A DNA stretch of 64,000 bases, taken from Jatrophihabitans sp035642535 (GTDB taxonomy: Bacteria; Actinomycetota; Actinomycetes; Mycobacteriales; Jatrophihabitantaceae). The translations under genes were made by a program, and so were the position numbers. This document shows positions 16,339 to 24,689 of this stretch, in pieces (within the stretch, counting starts at the first letter, position 1; every line of letters begins with the position of its first letter). The notes below the pieces were generated by a model. It was not told where the DNA came from, did no database searches, and saw only the letters and a program-made list of their open reading frames with translations. Where the stretch lies: positions 1-64,000 of the forward strand of contig DASQSE010000007.1 in the NCBI GenBank assembly GCA_035642535.1. The letters run 5' to 3'.

Positions 16339-18813
16339 ATGTCGGCCGAATTGGTCGATGTCATGACTGTTATGAGACGAGTCGTTTCGGGCGCGGGCGT
16401 GCCGGCGTGGGCGGTTGCCGCGGTGGCTGCTGCCGCCATGGTCGGCGGGTATTTCGCGCTGCCGTCCGGGACCGTCCAGTCGGTCGGCTATGACGTGGTG
16501 GGTTTCGCGTCGGTGATCGCCGTCTGGCTGGGCGTGCGACTGAACCGGCCGGCGGACCGCTTGACGTGGTGGCTGTTCGCCGCGGGGTCGCTGTGTTCGG
16601 TGGCGGCCGACTCGGTCTACACCGCTGCCGGGACCCTGAACGTGGAGCTGCCGACGCCGTCGATCACCGACGCGTTGTACTTGGCGGCCTATCCGTTCCT
16701 GTTCCTGGCAGTGCTGCGGCTCGGCCGGCGCGTCGCCACGACCGGCTCCCGCGGGCGATGGCTGGATGCGGCGATCGTCTCGGTGGCCGCGCTGGCGTTG
16801 TCGTGGCATCTGCTCATGAACAGCTACGCGCACGACAACACCCTGACGGCCATCGGGAAGCTGACGCTGATGGCGTACCCGGTGATGGATCTCGGCATCG
16901 TGTTCATCCTGGTCAGCGCCTTGCTGTTCGCGAGCGTGCAGGGCACTGCTGCTCGGTTGGTCACCGTTGCGATGGTGCTCATGCTGGCGGGTGACTTCAT
17001 CTACGACCTGCTGGTACTGCGGGACGGCTACACCGACGGGATGCTGCTGGACGCAACCTGGCTGCTCAACTACGCCTTGATCGGCGTCGCGGCCCTGCAT
17101 CCGTCCATGGCGGCCGCGCCGAACCTGGCGCGGCAGGAGCACCGGCGCAGGGCGAGCTGGGTGCCGCTGATGGCGGTTGCCGGGTTGGTCGCGCCGATCC
17201 TGTTGATCATCATGAGCGTGCGGCACGAGTACGCCGACGTCCCGGTGCTGGCCATCCTGGTGTCGGTCATGGTCGTGCTCACCACGGCGCGGATGGCCGG
17301 CACCTTCGACCGAATGCGCCGCCAGGCCGCGCAACTGCAAGCCCGTACCGAAGAGCTGCGGGCGCGCACCGAGCACCTGCAGACGGCGCTGCTCGAACGA
17401 GATTCCCTCGCGGCGGACCTGCGCCACCGGGCCTTCCACGACAGCCTTACCGGGTTGGCCAACCGTGAGCTGCTCCGCGACCGGATCGAGCACGCCCTGG
17501 CGGCCACCGGTCGTGACCACAGCGCGGTCGCGCTCATGCTTGTCGATCTGGACGGATTCAAGACGGTCAACGACAGCCTCGGCCACGAAACCGGCGACAG
17601 CCTGCTCGTCAGCGCCGCGGCCCACATCAGCGCTGTCGTTCGTCCCGGCGACACCGTGGCGCGGCTCGGCGGCGATGAGTTCGTCGTTCTGATGGACAGG
17701 ATCACCGATCAGGCCGACGTGATCGCGGCCACCGAGCGCGTCCTCGCCGCGCTCAACCGACCGCACCCGGTCGGCGACCACAGCCTCACCCTGTCGGGCA
17801 GCGCCGGCGTTGCGATCGGCACGTCGACGACGAACCCGGGACAGCTGCTCAGCGAGGCCGATGCCGCCATGTACGAGGCCAAGGCCAACGGTCGCAACCG
17901 ATACCAGATCTACCAACCCGCGTTGGGCCACCGCGTCGCCGAACGCCTTCAGATCAGCGCCGCGCTGCCCGCCGCGCTCGAAGCGGCGCAGTTCTATCTC
18001 GAATACCAACCGACGTATACCCTCGGCACCGGACGGCTGCGCGGCTTCGAGGCCCTCGCCCGCTGGCGGCACCCCACGCTGGGCCTCGTCGCCCCGCTGC
18101 GGTTCGTCCCGCTCGTCGAGGAGACGGGGCTGATCGTCCCGTTCGGCCGCTGGGTCCTGAACGCCGCCTGCCAGGCTGCCGCCGGCTGGACAACGGATCC
18201 GCGCCACGGACCGACCATCGGTGTCAACGTCTCCGCGCTGCAACTGCGGGACCCGGGCTTCGTCAAAGACCTGCGCTCGGCGCTCACCGCCGCCGACCTG
18301 CCGGGCGAGCGGCTCGTCATCGAACTCACCGAGAGCACGCTCGTCACCGATCCCGACCACACCATCGCAGTCCTCTCACACGTCAAACGCCTGGGCGTCC
18401 GAATCGCAATCGACGACTTCGGCACCGGCTACTCCTCGCTCAGTCAGCTGCAGCGCTTTCCGGTCGACGCGTTGAAGATCGACAAGTCGTTCGTCGATCG
18501 ACTCGACGACCCTGCGGCCAACGGCCAGGCATTCATCGCCGCCATCGTCGAGCTGGCCAATCGCCTCGACATCACGACCCTTGCCGAAGGAATCGAGACC
18601 GAATCGCAGTACCACGCCCTCATCGGGATGGGTTGCGACGCCGGACAGGGCTACCTGCTCTCGCGGCCGGTTTCGGCCGCCGCCACAGCAGAGCTCATTG
18701 CCAGGAACTACGCGAGCGACGTCACCGGCGTGGCATCCGCGCAGGGACGGATGCCCGGGCGCTTGCGGCTGCCTCTCGCGATGCCCGAACCGAGTCAGGC
18801 GATCGGCGGATAG
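16339..18813 (+). CDS. Membrane GGDEF-EAL cyclic-di-GMP enzyme
   Basis: The 824-residue protein has about nine hydrophobic segments in the first 315 residues, a short linker helix rich in Arg/Glu (325-360), a GGDEF domain with intact GGDEF at 444-448 and an RPGD inhibitory site at 435-438, then an EAL domain with EAL at 571-573, ELTEST and DDFGTGYSSL. Both active sites look complete, so it could make and break cyclic-di-GMP. The membrane part resembles the MASE-like sensor of the diguanylate cyclase at 52.8-54.3 kb (both share the ending AALHPSM before the linker), suggesting paralogy. ATG at 16366 is an alternative start. Confidence 0.93.
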   Translation: MSAELVDVMTVMRRVVSGAGVPAWAVAAVAAAAMVGGYFALPSGTVQSVGYDVVGFASVIAVWLGVRLNRPADRLTWWLFAAGSLCSVAADSVYTAAGTLNVELPTPSITDALYLAAYPFLFLAVLRLGRRVATTGSRGRWLDAAIVSVAALALSWHLLMNSYAHDNTLTAIGKLTLMAYPVMDLGIVFILVSALLFASVQGTAARLVTVAMVLMLAGDFIYDLLVLRDGYTDGMLLDATWLLNYALIGVAALHPSMAAAPNLARQEHRRRASWVPLMAVAGLVAPILLIIMSVRHEYADVPVLAILVSVMVVLTTARMAGTFDRMRRQAAQLQARTEELRARTEHLQTALLERDSLAADLRHRAFHDSLTGLANRELLRDRIEHALAATGRDHSAVALMLVDLDGFKTVNDSLGHETGDSLLVSAAAHISAVVRPGDTVARLGGDEFVVLMDRITDQADVIAATERVLAALNRPHPVGDHSLTLSGSAGVAIGTSTTNPGQLLSEADAAMYEAKANGRNRYQIYQPALGHRVAERLQISAALPAALEAAQFYLEYQPTYTLGTGRLRGFEALARWRHPTLGLVAPLRFVPLVEETGLIVPFGRWVLNAACQAAAGWTTDPRHGPTIGVNVSALQLRDPGFVKDLRSALTAADLPGERLVIELTESTLVTDPDHTIAVLSHVKRLGVRIAIDDFGTGYSSLSQLQRFPVDALKIDKSFVDRLDDPAANGQAFIAAIVELANRLDITTLAEGIETESQYHALIGMGCDAGQGYLLSRPVSAAATAELIARNYASDVTGVASAQGRMPGRLRLPLAMPEPSQAIGG

Positions 18814-18912
18814 CCGTCGATGCATCGAAGGTCGCGAGCGGACCGCCGCGCTATCGTGCCGGTTGGCGGCGCGTGCGAGCATCGCGGGCCGGCATCGATA
18901 CACGGGGTGGCT

Positions 18913-20292
18913 ATGCGACATCCACGGCGGCTCACGCTGCCTGACCGCGTCGGCGTACGCGCCAAGGCAAGCATTGCCGTCCTCGCAATGACGGGAAGCG
19001 TGCTCGTGGCGGGCTGGGTGCAGCCGCCGGCGGCTGGTGCGGCGACCCGCCTCGACGTCATGCGCGCTGCGGCCACCTATGCCGCATCGCAGGGCTATTA
19101 CGCCGGCATCGCAGTCGTCGACACGCAGACCGGCCGGACCTATACGTCCGGCCACGCACGTCACTCATTCGTCTCGGCGTCGGTCGTCAAGGTGCTCATC
19201 GCGACCCGGCTGCTCGTCATGGACCGGATGCACGGCCACATCGCCGATCTCGCCTACCGCATGATCACCCAGTCGGACAACGACGCCACCGATCAGCTGT
19301 ATCCGCTGGCCGGCGGTGCGGGGCTCGAGCCCTGGGCCGAGCGGCATTATCACGTCGCCGACCTCGGCTCGCCTTCGAATCAGCCCAGCTGGTGGGGCTA
19401 CACGCGGTTGACGGCGCTGGGTCTCGCCCGGTTCTACGCGAAGGTCAAGAGCGATCCGAAGGTCGCGCCGTGGCTCCTCGATGCGATGCGCCACATCCGT
19501 CGGACCTCGTACGTCGGCGAATACCAGTGGTGGGGGTTGCCCTCGGCCACCACGCACGCGGCGGTCAAGCAGGGTTGGAACATCGCGTTCGGGCACGCCA
19601 ACGTCAACACCACCGGCTTCGTCAATCGGAACCGCTACGCCGTCGCGATCATGACTCGTGGGCCGAGCCGCACCTACCTCGGCCCGATCTCGACAATGGT
19701 CACGCACGTGGCACGGCTCCTGCTGCCGAACGGTCATTTTCCGGATCCGGTGCCGCATGTGACGCGGCTATCCCGCACCTCAGCGCCGGTCCGCGGCGGG
19801 TGGCGCGTCACGTTGCGCGGCACCTCGTTCACGCACGTGACGAGGGTGATGTTCGGCCAGCGCCGAGGACTCGACCTTGACGTCGGATCACCGGAGCGAC
19901 TCAGCGTCGTCGCGCCACCGCACGCCGCAGGTTGGGTGCACATCCGAGTCGTGACGACGCACGGCACCTCATCCGAGGTGCGTGCGGACCGCTTCCGCTA
20001 CGTCGGCCCACCGCCGAGTGTGACCGACGCGCAGGCGAGTGCCACCGCCGGCTCGATCGAGGTGACCTGGACGAACCCGAGCATCACGTCGTTCGCGGGT
20101 GTGAAGATCTGCAGGTCGACCGAGGACACGTCACGGTCATCCAGCTGCAAGGCCATCGCGAAAGTGGCAGCTCCGGACGAGAGCTACTCCGATTCCAATC
20201 TCACGGCCGGTACGACCTACTACTACACGCTGTTCAGCTACGACACTGTCGGGCAGTATTCGCAAGGCGTCATGACGGTTGGGACGGCATGA
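18913..20292 (+). CDS. Secreted beta-lactamase-fold protein with IPT/TIG and fibronectin III domains
   Basis: From ATG 18913 (460 aa) there is a signal peptide (about 1-43), then a class A serine-hydrolase domain with SVVK at 90-93 (Ser nucleophile and Lys), SDN at 121-123 and KQG at 219-221 in place of KTG. Residues about 280-370 read like an IPT/TIG domain (LRGTSFTHVTRVMFG) and 375-460 like fibronectin III (VTWTNPS, GTTYYYTLFSYD). Beta-lactamase proper lacks these C-terminal domains. The protein may instead be a cell-surface peptidoglycan- or ester-cleaving serine hydrolase. GTG 18907 is another possible start. Confidence 0.82.
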   Translation: MRHPRRLTLPDRVGVRAKASIAVLAMTGSVLVAGWVQPPAAGAATRLDVMRAAATYAASQGYYAGIAVVDTQTGRTYTSGHARHSFVSASVVKVLIATRLLVMDRMHGHIADLAYRMITQSDNDATDQLYPLAGGAGLEPWAERHYHVADLGSPSNQPSWWGYTRLTALGLARFYAKVKSDPKVAPWLLDAMRHIRRTSYVGEYQWWGLPSATTHAAVKQGWNIAFGHANVNTTGFVNRNRYAVAIMTRGPSRTYLGPISTMVTHVARLLLPNGHFPDPVPHVTRLSRTSAPVRGGWRVTLRGTSFTHVTRVMFGQRRGLDLDVGSPERLSVVAPPHAAGWVHIRVVTTHGTSSEVRADRFRYVGPPPSVTDAQASATAGSIEVTWTNPSITSFAGVKICRSTEDTSRSSSCKAIAKVAAPDESYSDSNLTAGTTYYYTLFSYDTVGQYSQGVMTVGTA

Positions 20293-20302
20293 CGGCGCGC
20301 GC

Positions 20303-21466
20303 TTACTCGTACGGCAGGCACCCGTTTCCGGTGCGCGCGAAGTCCTGGTTGCTGAATTCCTCCTGCGTCAAGTAGTGGTGGCCGCCGATCACCTGGTTGT
20401 ACAACTGGCCGGCCGTGCCTTGCGTCGCGCCGAAGACGTAAGCGCACTCGTCACCGTTCTCGAAGCCACTGGAGTCGTACCAGCCAGTGACGGTGTCCGG
20501 GTCGGTGATCGCCTCCATCACCTCGTGGCTTGTCGGGCTGACCTCGACATCGGCGTCGGCGTTGTCGTTGGGTGCCTGGATGGCCCCGAAGTCCTTCTCG
20601 GTACCGCACGTGAAGCCGACGGCCGACTGATATACCGGGAACGGCATGTTCGCGTACACCATGCCGCTCGGTGCTTGGCTGTGGTAGGCGCAGTATGCCG
20701 CGCTCGGCCAGTGGTTGATCGTGCAGAAGTTGCTCGCCTTGGTGGTGGAGCCCGCGAAGAAGCAGGACTCGACGTGCTTGGGCAGGAACGTCACGTAGAT
20801 GTGGCCGTAGTCGCGCGGCAGGCCACGGGCGCTCACAACTCGGTCGGTCTCGGCGATGATCTGGTCATCGTCGAGGCAGGCGTCATAGCCGGAGCCGTCC
20901 GCGTAGATGTTTGCCGTGTCTCGCTGTGACAGGGTGCATCCGCTGGCCGGCAACGCGTTGGCGTCGTTGACCGGGCTGCCGAATCTGATGCTGTAGCGGA
21001 TTTTGCCGTTGCTCCCGAAGTACTCGTTCAATGTCGAGTACACATTCGTATGCAGCCCGCTCGCAGCCGCTACGTCGCCGACGTAGGTGTTGAGGATGTT
21101 CTTGTACACCGAGTCCATCGGGTGGCCCGCCGGGTTCCAGAAGATCGGGGTGATGACCACCGGACCGGTCGAGTGTGTCCCCATCACCGGGCCGCCGTGG
21201 AAGAGCAGCGGCGGGGTGCCGATGGCCGGATCGCTGAGGTTGCTGGTTTGGCAGCCACCGCTCACGGCCACCGCATGGGCGATGCCACTGAAGCGACCCA
21301 CTCGAGCCGCGCCGTTGGAGTGCGCGCAGCCGGCCGGCGGCGCGGACCCGGTTGCGGCGTGTGCGGCACTACCGGCAACGGTGAGAGAGGCGCTGGCCAG
21401 CAGACCCACCAACGCCGCCACCAACCACGAACCCCGACGACTTTGGACATCTCCCGTGCGGCGCAT
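20303..21466 (-). CDS. Secreted protein with exordium/Phi-1-like HExxE motif
   Basis: The 387-residue protein has a signal peptide (1-38, ending SAAHA). It carries GPVVITPIFWNPAG and, near the C-terminus, SPTSHEVMEAITDPDT (His314, Glu315, Glu318) followed by GWYDSSGFENGDECA. The pattern HE-x2-E ... W(Y) ... NGDEC resembles plant EXORDIUM/phosphate-induced proteins (PF04674) and their bacterial relatives, where biochemical function is not settled. About ten Cys residues suggest disulfides. It has no operon partner: the next gene on this strand is 130 bases upstream. A metalloprotease-like role is possible but unproven. Confidence 0.65.
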   Translation of the reverse strand: MRRTGDVQSRRGSWLVAALVGLLASASLTVAGSAAHAATGSAPPAGCAHSNGAARVGRFSGIAHAVAVSGGCQTSNLSDPAIGTPPLLFHGGPVMGTHSTGPVVITPIFWNPAGHPMDSVYKNILNTYVGDVAAASGLHTNVYSTLNEYFGSNGKIRYSIRFGSPVNDANALPASGCTLSQRDTANIYADGSGYDACLDDDQIIAETDRVVSARGLPRDYGHIYVTFLPKHVESCFFAGSTTKASNFCTINHWPSAAYCAYHSQAPSGMVYANMPFPVYQSAVGFTCGTEKDFGAIQAPNDNADADVEVSPTSHEVMEAITDPDTVTGWYDSSGFENGDECAYVFGATQGTAGQLYNQVIGGHHYLTQEEFSNQDFARTGNGCLPYE

Positions 21467-21596
21467 GAAGTTCCCCCTTCGGGCATGCAGTTCCTAGTCT
21501 GGCTGCCCGGGAGACCGTCGTAACCCACCGTCGGCGCACGGGTGCACACACATTCCACCCGCCCGTCAGCCGTGTCAAGGAACCGTCCGGGCGGTC

Positions 21597-22976
21597 CTAA
21601 ACCTGGTCGAGGGTGATGAGCCGCTCGATGCCGCGCGCGGCGAGGTAGTCGGCATCGGAGGTCCGGCTCTGCAGCACGACTGCCGGCCGGATCCCGCGAT
21701 CTATCAGCGTCATGAACGGCTCGAAGAAGCCGTCCCACGGCGGCATCGCGTCGGGCAGCACGAGTGCGGCCGGTCGCGCGAGCGGCGCGGGCGGGTGCGC
21801 GTCGTACTCGGCGATGAGCCGCTTGATCGTCGCGCCGATCGGCTTGAGCTTGCGGTCGTTGGTGAACAGGCCGAGGTCGTATTCCAAGTTGACGTAGCCG
21901 CTCAGCTTGGGGTTCAGGTCGTGCGAATCCCACCAGGTGATGCCGAACAGGTTGTCGCAGCTGGCCATGGTGCTGATGGACTGCTCGGTCCACGCAGGGA
22001 TGTCCTTGGCGTCCATCCACACCTTCGAGACGCCGGTCTCCTCGATCCATACCTTGCGTTGCAGATCGGCGTGGAACGCCTTGATCACCTCGATGAAGTA
22101 CTCGGAGTAGTGGGTCGACGGCGTCGACAACGATCCGTAGTTCTGGATCACCTGCGTCCAACCCGCCCAGGTGTGATTAGCGGTCGCCGTGCCGGCACTG
22201 CCCAACCCGGTGCGCGTCCAGAACGCATCGGTCTGCCACGGGTAATGATCGATGCCCGACACGTGAACCTTTCCCGGCGCCACCTGCTCGCAGGTGGCGA
22301 AGAGCGCGTCGTGCCAGGCGTCGCCCTGCTCCCGCGTCACCTGCATACCCAGCGGTATGGCGAACCAGTGGATCTCGTTCGAGAGATCGAAGCCGAGGAA
22401 CCGGCGGTGCCCGCCGATGCGTTCGGCGACTTGGGTGAGCAGCCACTGCTCGCGCTCGATCGCGCCGGGATCGGTCAGGACGTTCGTGATGTGTCCGTTG
22501 CTGTTGCTGATGAAGAACGGCGGCACGAACAGCACGCCGCTGACCGCGCCGTTCAGCACGGTCACCTCGACGTCGAGCTGGACGTCGTCGGCCATGTCGA
22601 GCAGTTCGGCGAGTCGGTCGAGGTACTCGCCGCGCACGTACGTGCTGTTGGGCTGCAACTCGGACCAGATCAGCATGATGCGGATGTGGTCCATGCCCAG
22701 CGAGGCGATGTCGTGCAGGTCGGCCTGGATCGATGGCCGATCCCAATCACCCCAGCTGAACCACCAGTTCTCGCTCGGCACGTAGTTCACGCCGAACCGG
22801 ACCCGGCGCCGGCCACGGTCCCCAAGGGCGCCGGCGGTAGCCGGGCGGCGCTGCGGCGTTGCGGCGTCGGCGTCGGCCGATCCGAGCACCGCGCCGGCGG
22901 CTGCGGCACCGGCAGCACCGAGGAACGCGCGCCGGCCCAAGCCGGCAGATGTGGGGGAAGCTGAGGAGTCCGTCAT
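21597..22976 (-). CDS. Tat-exported glycoside hydrolase, GH5-like
   Basis: The 459-residue protein has a Tat signal (LGRRAFLGAAGAAAAGAVLG). The barrel starts with GVNYVPSENWWFSW, has WSELQPNS near 105, the acid/base pair FDLSNEIHWF (Asn200, Glu201), SGIDHYPWQTD and the nucleophile strand VWIEETGVS (Glu312 or 313), then ITWWDSHD. This is the clan GH-A pattern of (beta/alpha)8 retaining glycosidases; GH5-like cellulase or mannanase is the best guess. The C-terminus (380-459) is an extra region of unknown role. It is divergent from nothing; the short 80-base gap upstream leads to a DUF421 gene on the same strand. Confidence 0.82.
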   Translation of the reverse strand: MTDSSASPTSAGLGRRAFLGAAGAAAAGAVLGSADADAATPQRRPATAGALGDRGRRRVRFGVNYVPSENWWFSWGDWDRPSIQADLHDIASLGMDHIRIMLIWSELQPNSTYVRGEYLDRLAELLDMADDVQLDVEVTVLNGAVSGVLFVPPFFISNSNGHITNVLTDPGAIEREQWLLTQVAERIGGHRRFLGFDLSNEIHWFAIPLGMQVTREQGDAWHDALFATCEQVAPGKVHVSGIDHYPWQTDAFWTRTGLGSAGTATANHTWAGWTQVIQNYGSLSTPSTHYSEYFIEVIKAFHADLQRKVWIEETGVSKVWMDAKDIPAWTEQSISTMASCDNLFGITWWDSHDLNPKLSGYVNLEYDLGLFTNDRKLKPIGATIKRLIAEYDAHPPAPLARPAALVLPDAMPPWDGFFEPFMTLIDRGIRPAVVLQSRTSDADYLAARGIERLITLDQV

Positions 22977-23059
22977 GGCACCACGCTGTCAAAAAGGTGC
23001 ATTTCGGGTCAAGCAAGGCAAATGCCCGTCCTGGCCATCTCACTCCTGATCTCGTTTCG

Positions 23060-23632
23060 CTACCTGGCGGACGCGTTGCGAACGTCGACAATCGCCCGCT
23101 CGAGTTCGTCCAGCCGCGCGAGTATTGCCGCGACGTCGCCGCGATTCGCCGACTGCTCTTCCGGCTTGAGCCAGACGACGATGCTGCCGCCCGGACTCAA
23201 CGTTGCTTCCGCGACGTCCGCGGGCCCGTCGGCGCCTTGGGCGCGCAGCGCGGTCTCGACATCGGCGCGGCGCAGCCCTTGGCTGCGCAGCGAGTTGTCG
23301 ACGAACCGGCCGTCCTTGACAAGTGCGACATCGCAACCCTCGAACGCGCGCACCGCCCAGTCGAAGCGATGGACGAACCGCACAACCGTGGCGTTCAGGA
23401 TCAACAACACGCCCGCTCCGATGAACGCCCCCGTGACGCTGTCGTCAGGACCGATCAGCGCGTTCTGCACGACGTTGGAGATCAGGAGCACGACGATCAG
23501 ATCGAACGAGTTGAGCTGGGCCAGGTTGCGCTTGCCGGCCACTCGAAGCAGGATCGCCAGCCCGGCATAGACGGCCGCCGTGCGCACCACCTTGTCGCCG
23601 ACGGACACGCCGAGCGTCCAGATGTCAGACAT
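23060..23632 (-). CDS. DUF421 (YetF-like) membrane protein
   Basis: From ATG 23632 the protein has 190 residues. It contains three hydrophobic segments in the first 95 residues with the family stretch RVAGKRNLAQLNSFDLIVVLLISN and NALIG, then a cytoplasmic YetF domain with VKDGRFVDNSLRSQGLRRADV. DUF421 proteins such as B. subtilis YetF and YdfR are membrane proteins of unclear, spore-linked roles. It overlaps the small gene upstream by 8 bases, so the two form a bicistron. The much longer open frame reading into the region upstream is not coding. Confidence 0.88.
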   Translation of the reverse strand: MSDIWTLGVSVGDKVVRTAAVYAGLAILLRVAGKRNLAQLNSFDLIVVLLISNVVQNALIGPDDSVTGAFIGAGVLLILNATVVRFVHRFDWAVRAFEGCDVALVKDGRFVDNSLRSQGLRRADVETALRAQGADGPADVAEATLSPGGSIVVWLKPEEQSANRGDVAAILARLDELERAIVDVRNASAR

Positions 23633-23858
23633 GGCCGAGCGTCCCGGCGGGTGCCACCGCGTACGACTGCACTTCGAGCAGGTCCAGCCCGAGGTCGCGT
23701 ATCTGGTCGAGCACTCCGAACAGTGCCGAGGCATCCACGCAGGCACCGGACAGCACGGTGGCACCGTGCTCGGGCTCCAGCCGCATGAAGTCGAAGGAGT
23801 CGAGGAAGCGCGCGCTGAGGGTGCCCGCGACCCGGATCCGATAGAAGCGCCGTTGCAT
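23625..23858 (-). CDS. Small protein of unknown function upstream of the DUF421 gene
   Basis: A 77-residue protein beginning MQRRFYRIRVAGTLSARFLDSF, with LRLE-like strand and LFGVLDQIRDLGLDLLEVQ. The beta-alpha-beta look (RIRVAG ... helix ... LLEVQSYA) suggests a small ACT-like or ferredoxin-like fold, but no family is assigned. It overlaps the DUF421 gene, implying co-translation, and its promoter faces the sigma factor gene across a palindrome at 23907-23924. Confidence 0.65.
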   Translation of the reverse strand: MQRRFYRIRVAGTLSARFLDSFDFMRLEPEHGATVLSGACVDASALFGVLDQIRDLGLDLLEVQSYAVAPAGTLGHV

Positions 23859-23906
23859 GGCTTCACAATGCGCCGCTCGGCGCCCGGCATCATCCCCCCG
23901 GCCGCA

Positions 23907-23924
23907 ATCTCACCCGGGTGAGAT
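23907..23924. promoter_or_regulatory. Perfect 18-bp palindrome in divergent control region
   Basis: ATCTCACCCGGGTGAGAT is perfectly palindromic (9+9). It lies 49 bases upstream of the 77-residue protein gene on one side and 70 bases upstream of the ECF sigma factor ATG on the other. A site for a dimeric repressor is likely; no matching regulator gene is adjacent. Confidence 0.5.
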
Positions 23925-23993
23925 GCCGGGATGGGGGAGGCGGCGTCATCCGGATCTGGGCGAGGCTTCGGCGTGACAGGTGAGGAGGCCGCC

Positions 23994-24644
23994 ATGACCC
24001 AGGTCATCGAAGCGCCGCAACCTCTGGCCGAGCGAGAACTGCTCGAGCGGCTACGTGCCGGCGACGAGTCGGCGTTCGCGAACATCGTCGATGCCTGGTC
24101 GCCGGTGATGCTGCACATGGCGCGTCGCCACGTGGGCGACCAGGCGGCTGCGGAGGACGTCGTCCAGGACACCTGGGTCGGCGTCATCAACGGCCTGGAC
24201 CGGTTCGAGGGACGCAGCACGCTGCGCAGTTGGACGTTCTCGATTCTGCTGAACCAGGCGCGCACGCGAGGCTTCCGCGACCGGCGCGTTATTGCGTCAG
24301 CCGTCCTCACCGGCGACGAAACGGACGAACCGACGGTCGATTGCGCCAGATTCCAGGGCAGCGACGGCCGCTACCCGGGCCACTGGACGTCGACCGGAGT
24401 GCCTCGCCGGTGGGAGGAGCCGGAGTCACGTGCGGTCGGGCAAGAGGTAATCGAAGTGCTGCTCGCCGGTCTTGAGCAACTGCCCGAGCGGCAGCGTCTC
24501 GTCGTGGAGATGCGCGACGTGCTCGGCATGAGTTCGGAGGAAGTGTGCACCGCGCTCGGTGTCTCCCCGGAGAACCAGCGGGTGCTGCTGCATCGCGCGC
24601 GTGCGTCGCTGCGCAGCACGCTGGAGGACTACCACTCCGCGTGA
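23994..24644 (+). CDS. ECF-type RNA polymerase sigma factor
   Basis: The ATG at 23994 is chosen over 23931 because GAGGAGG lies directly upstream. The 216-residue protein shows sigma-2 (VVQDTWVGVINGLDRFEGRSTLRSWTFSIL) and sigma-4 (LPERQRLVVEMRDVLGMSSEEVC, HRARASLRSTLEDY). The linker has DCARFQGSDGRYPGHWTS, the Gly/Trp-rich insert of one ECF group. No anti-sigma gene follows; the SDR starts 45 bases downstream. The only unpaired zinc-finger anti-sigma in the window is at 41.8 kb. The regulon is unknown. Confidence 0.88.
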   Translation: MTQVIEAPQPLAERELLERLRAGDESAFANIVDAWSPVMLHMARRHVGDQAAAEDVVQDTWVGVINGLDRFEGRSTLRSWTFSILLNQARTRGFRDRRVIASAVLTGDETDEPTVDCARFQGSDGRYPGHWTSTGVPRRWEEPESRAVGQEVIEVLLAGLEQLPERQRLVVEMRDVLGMSSEEVCTALGVSPENQRVLLHRARASLRSTLEDYHSA

Positions 24645-24689
24645 TCGTTCGACATCCTGTCCGCAGGGCTCTAACGGGGGAGGCCGTGC

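Noticed and set aside
14581..18360. A 1259-residue minus-strand open frame
   Set aside because: It lies antisense to the multicopper oxidase and GGDEF-EAL genes, is rich in Arg/Gln/Val repeats and has no family features. Long antisense frames are common in high-GC DNA.
18913..20292. Antibiotic-resistance beta-lactamase
   Set aside because: KTG is replaced by KQG and IPT/Fn3 domains follow. Fold similarity alone does not support a resistance call.
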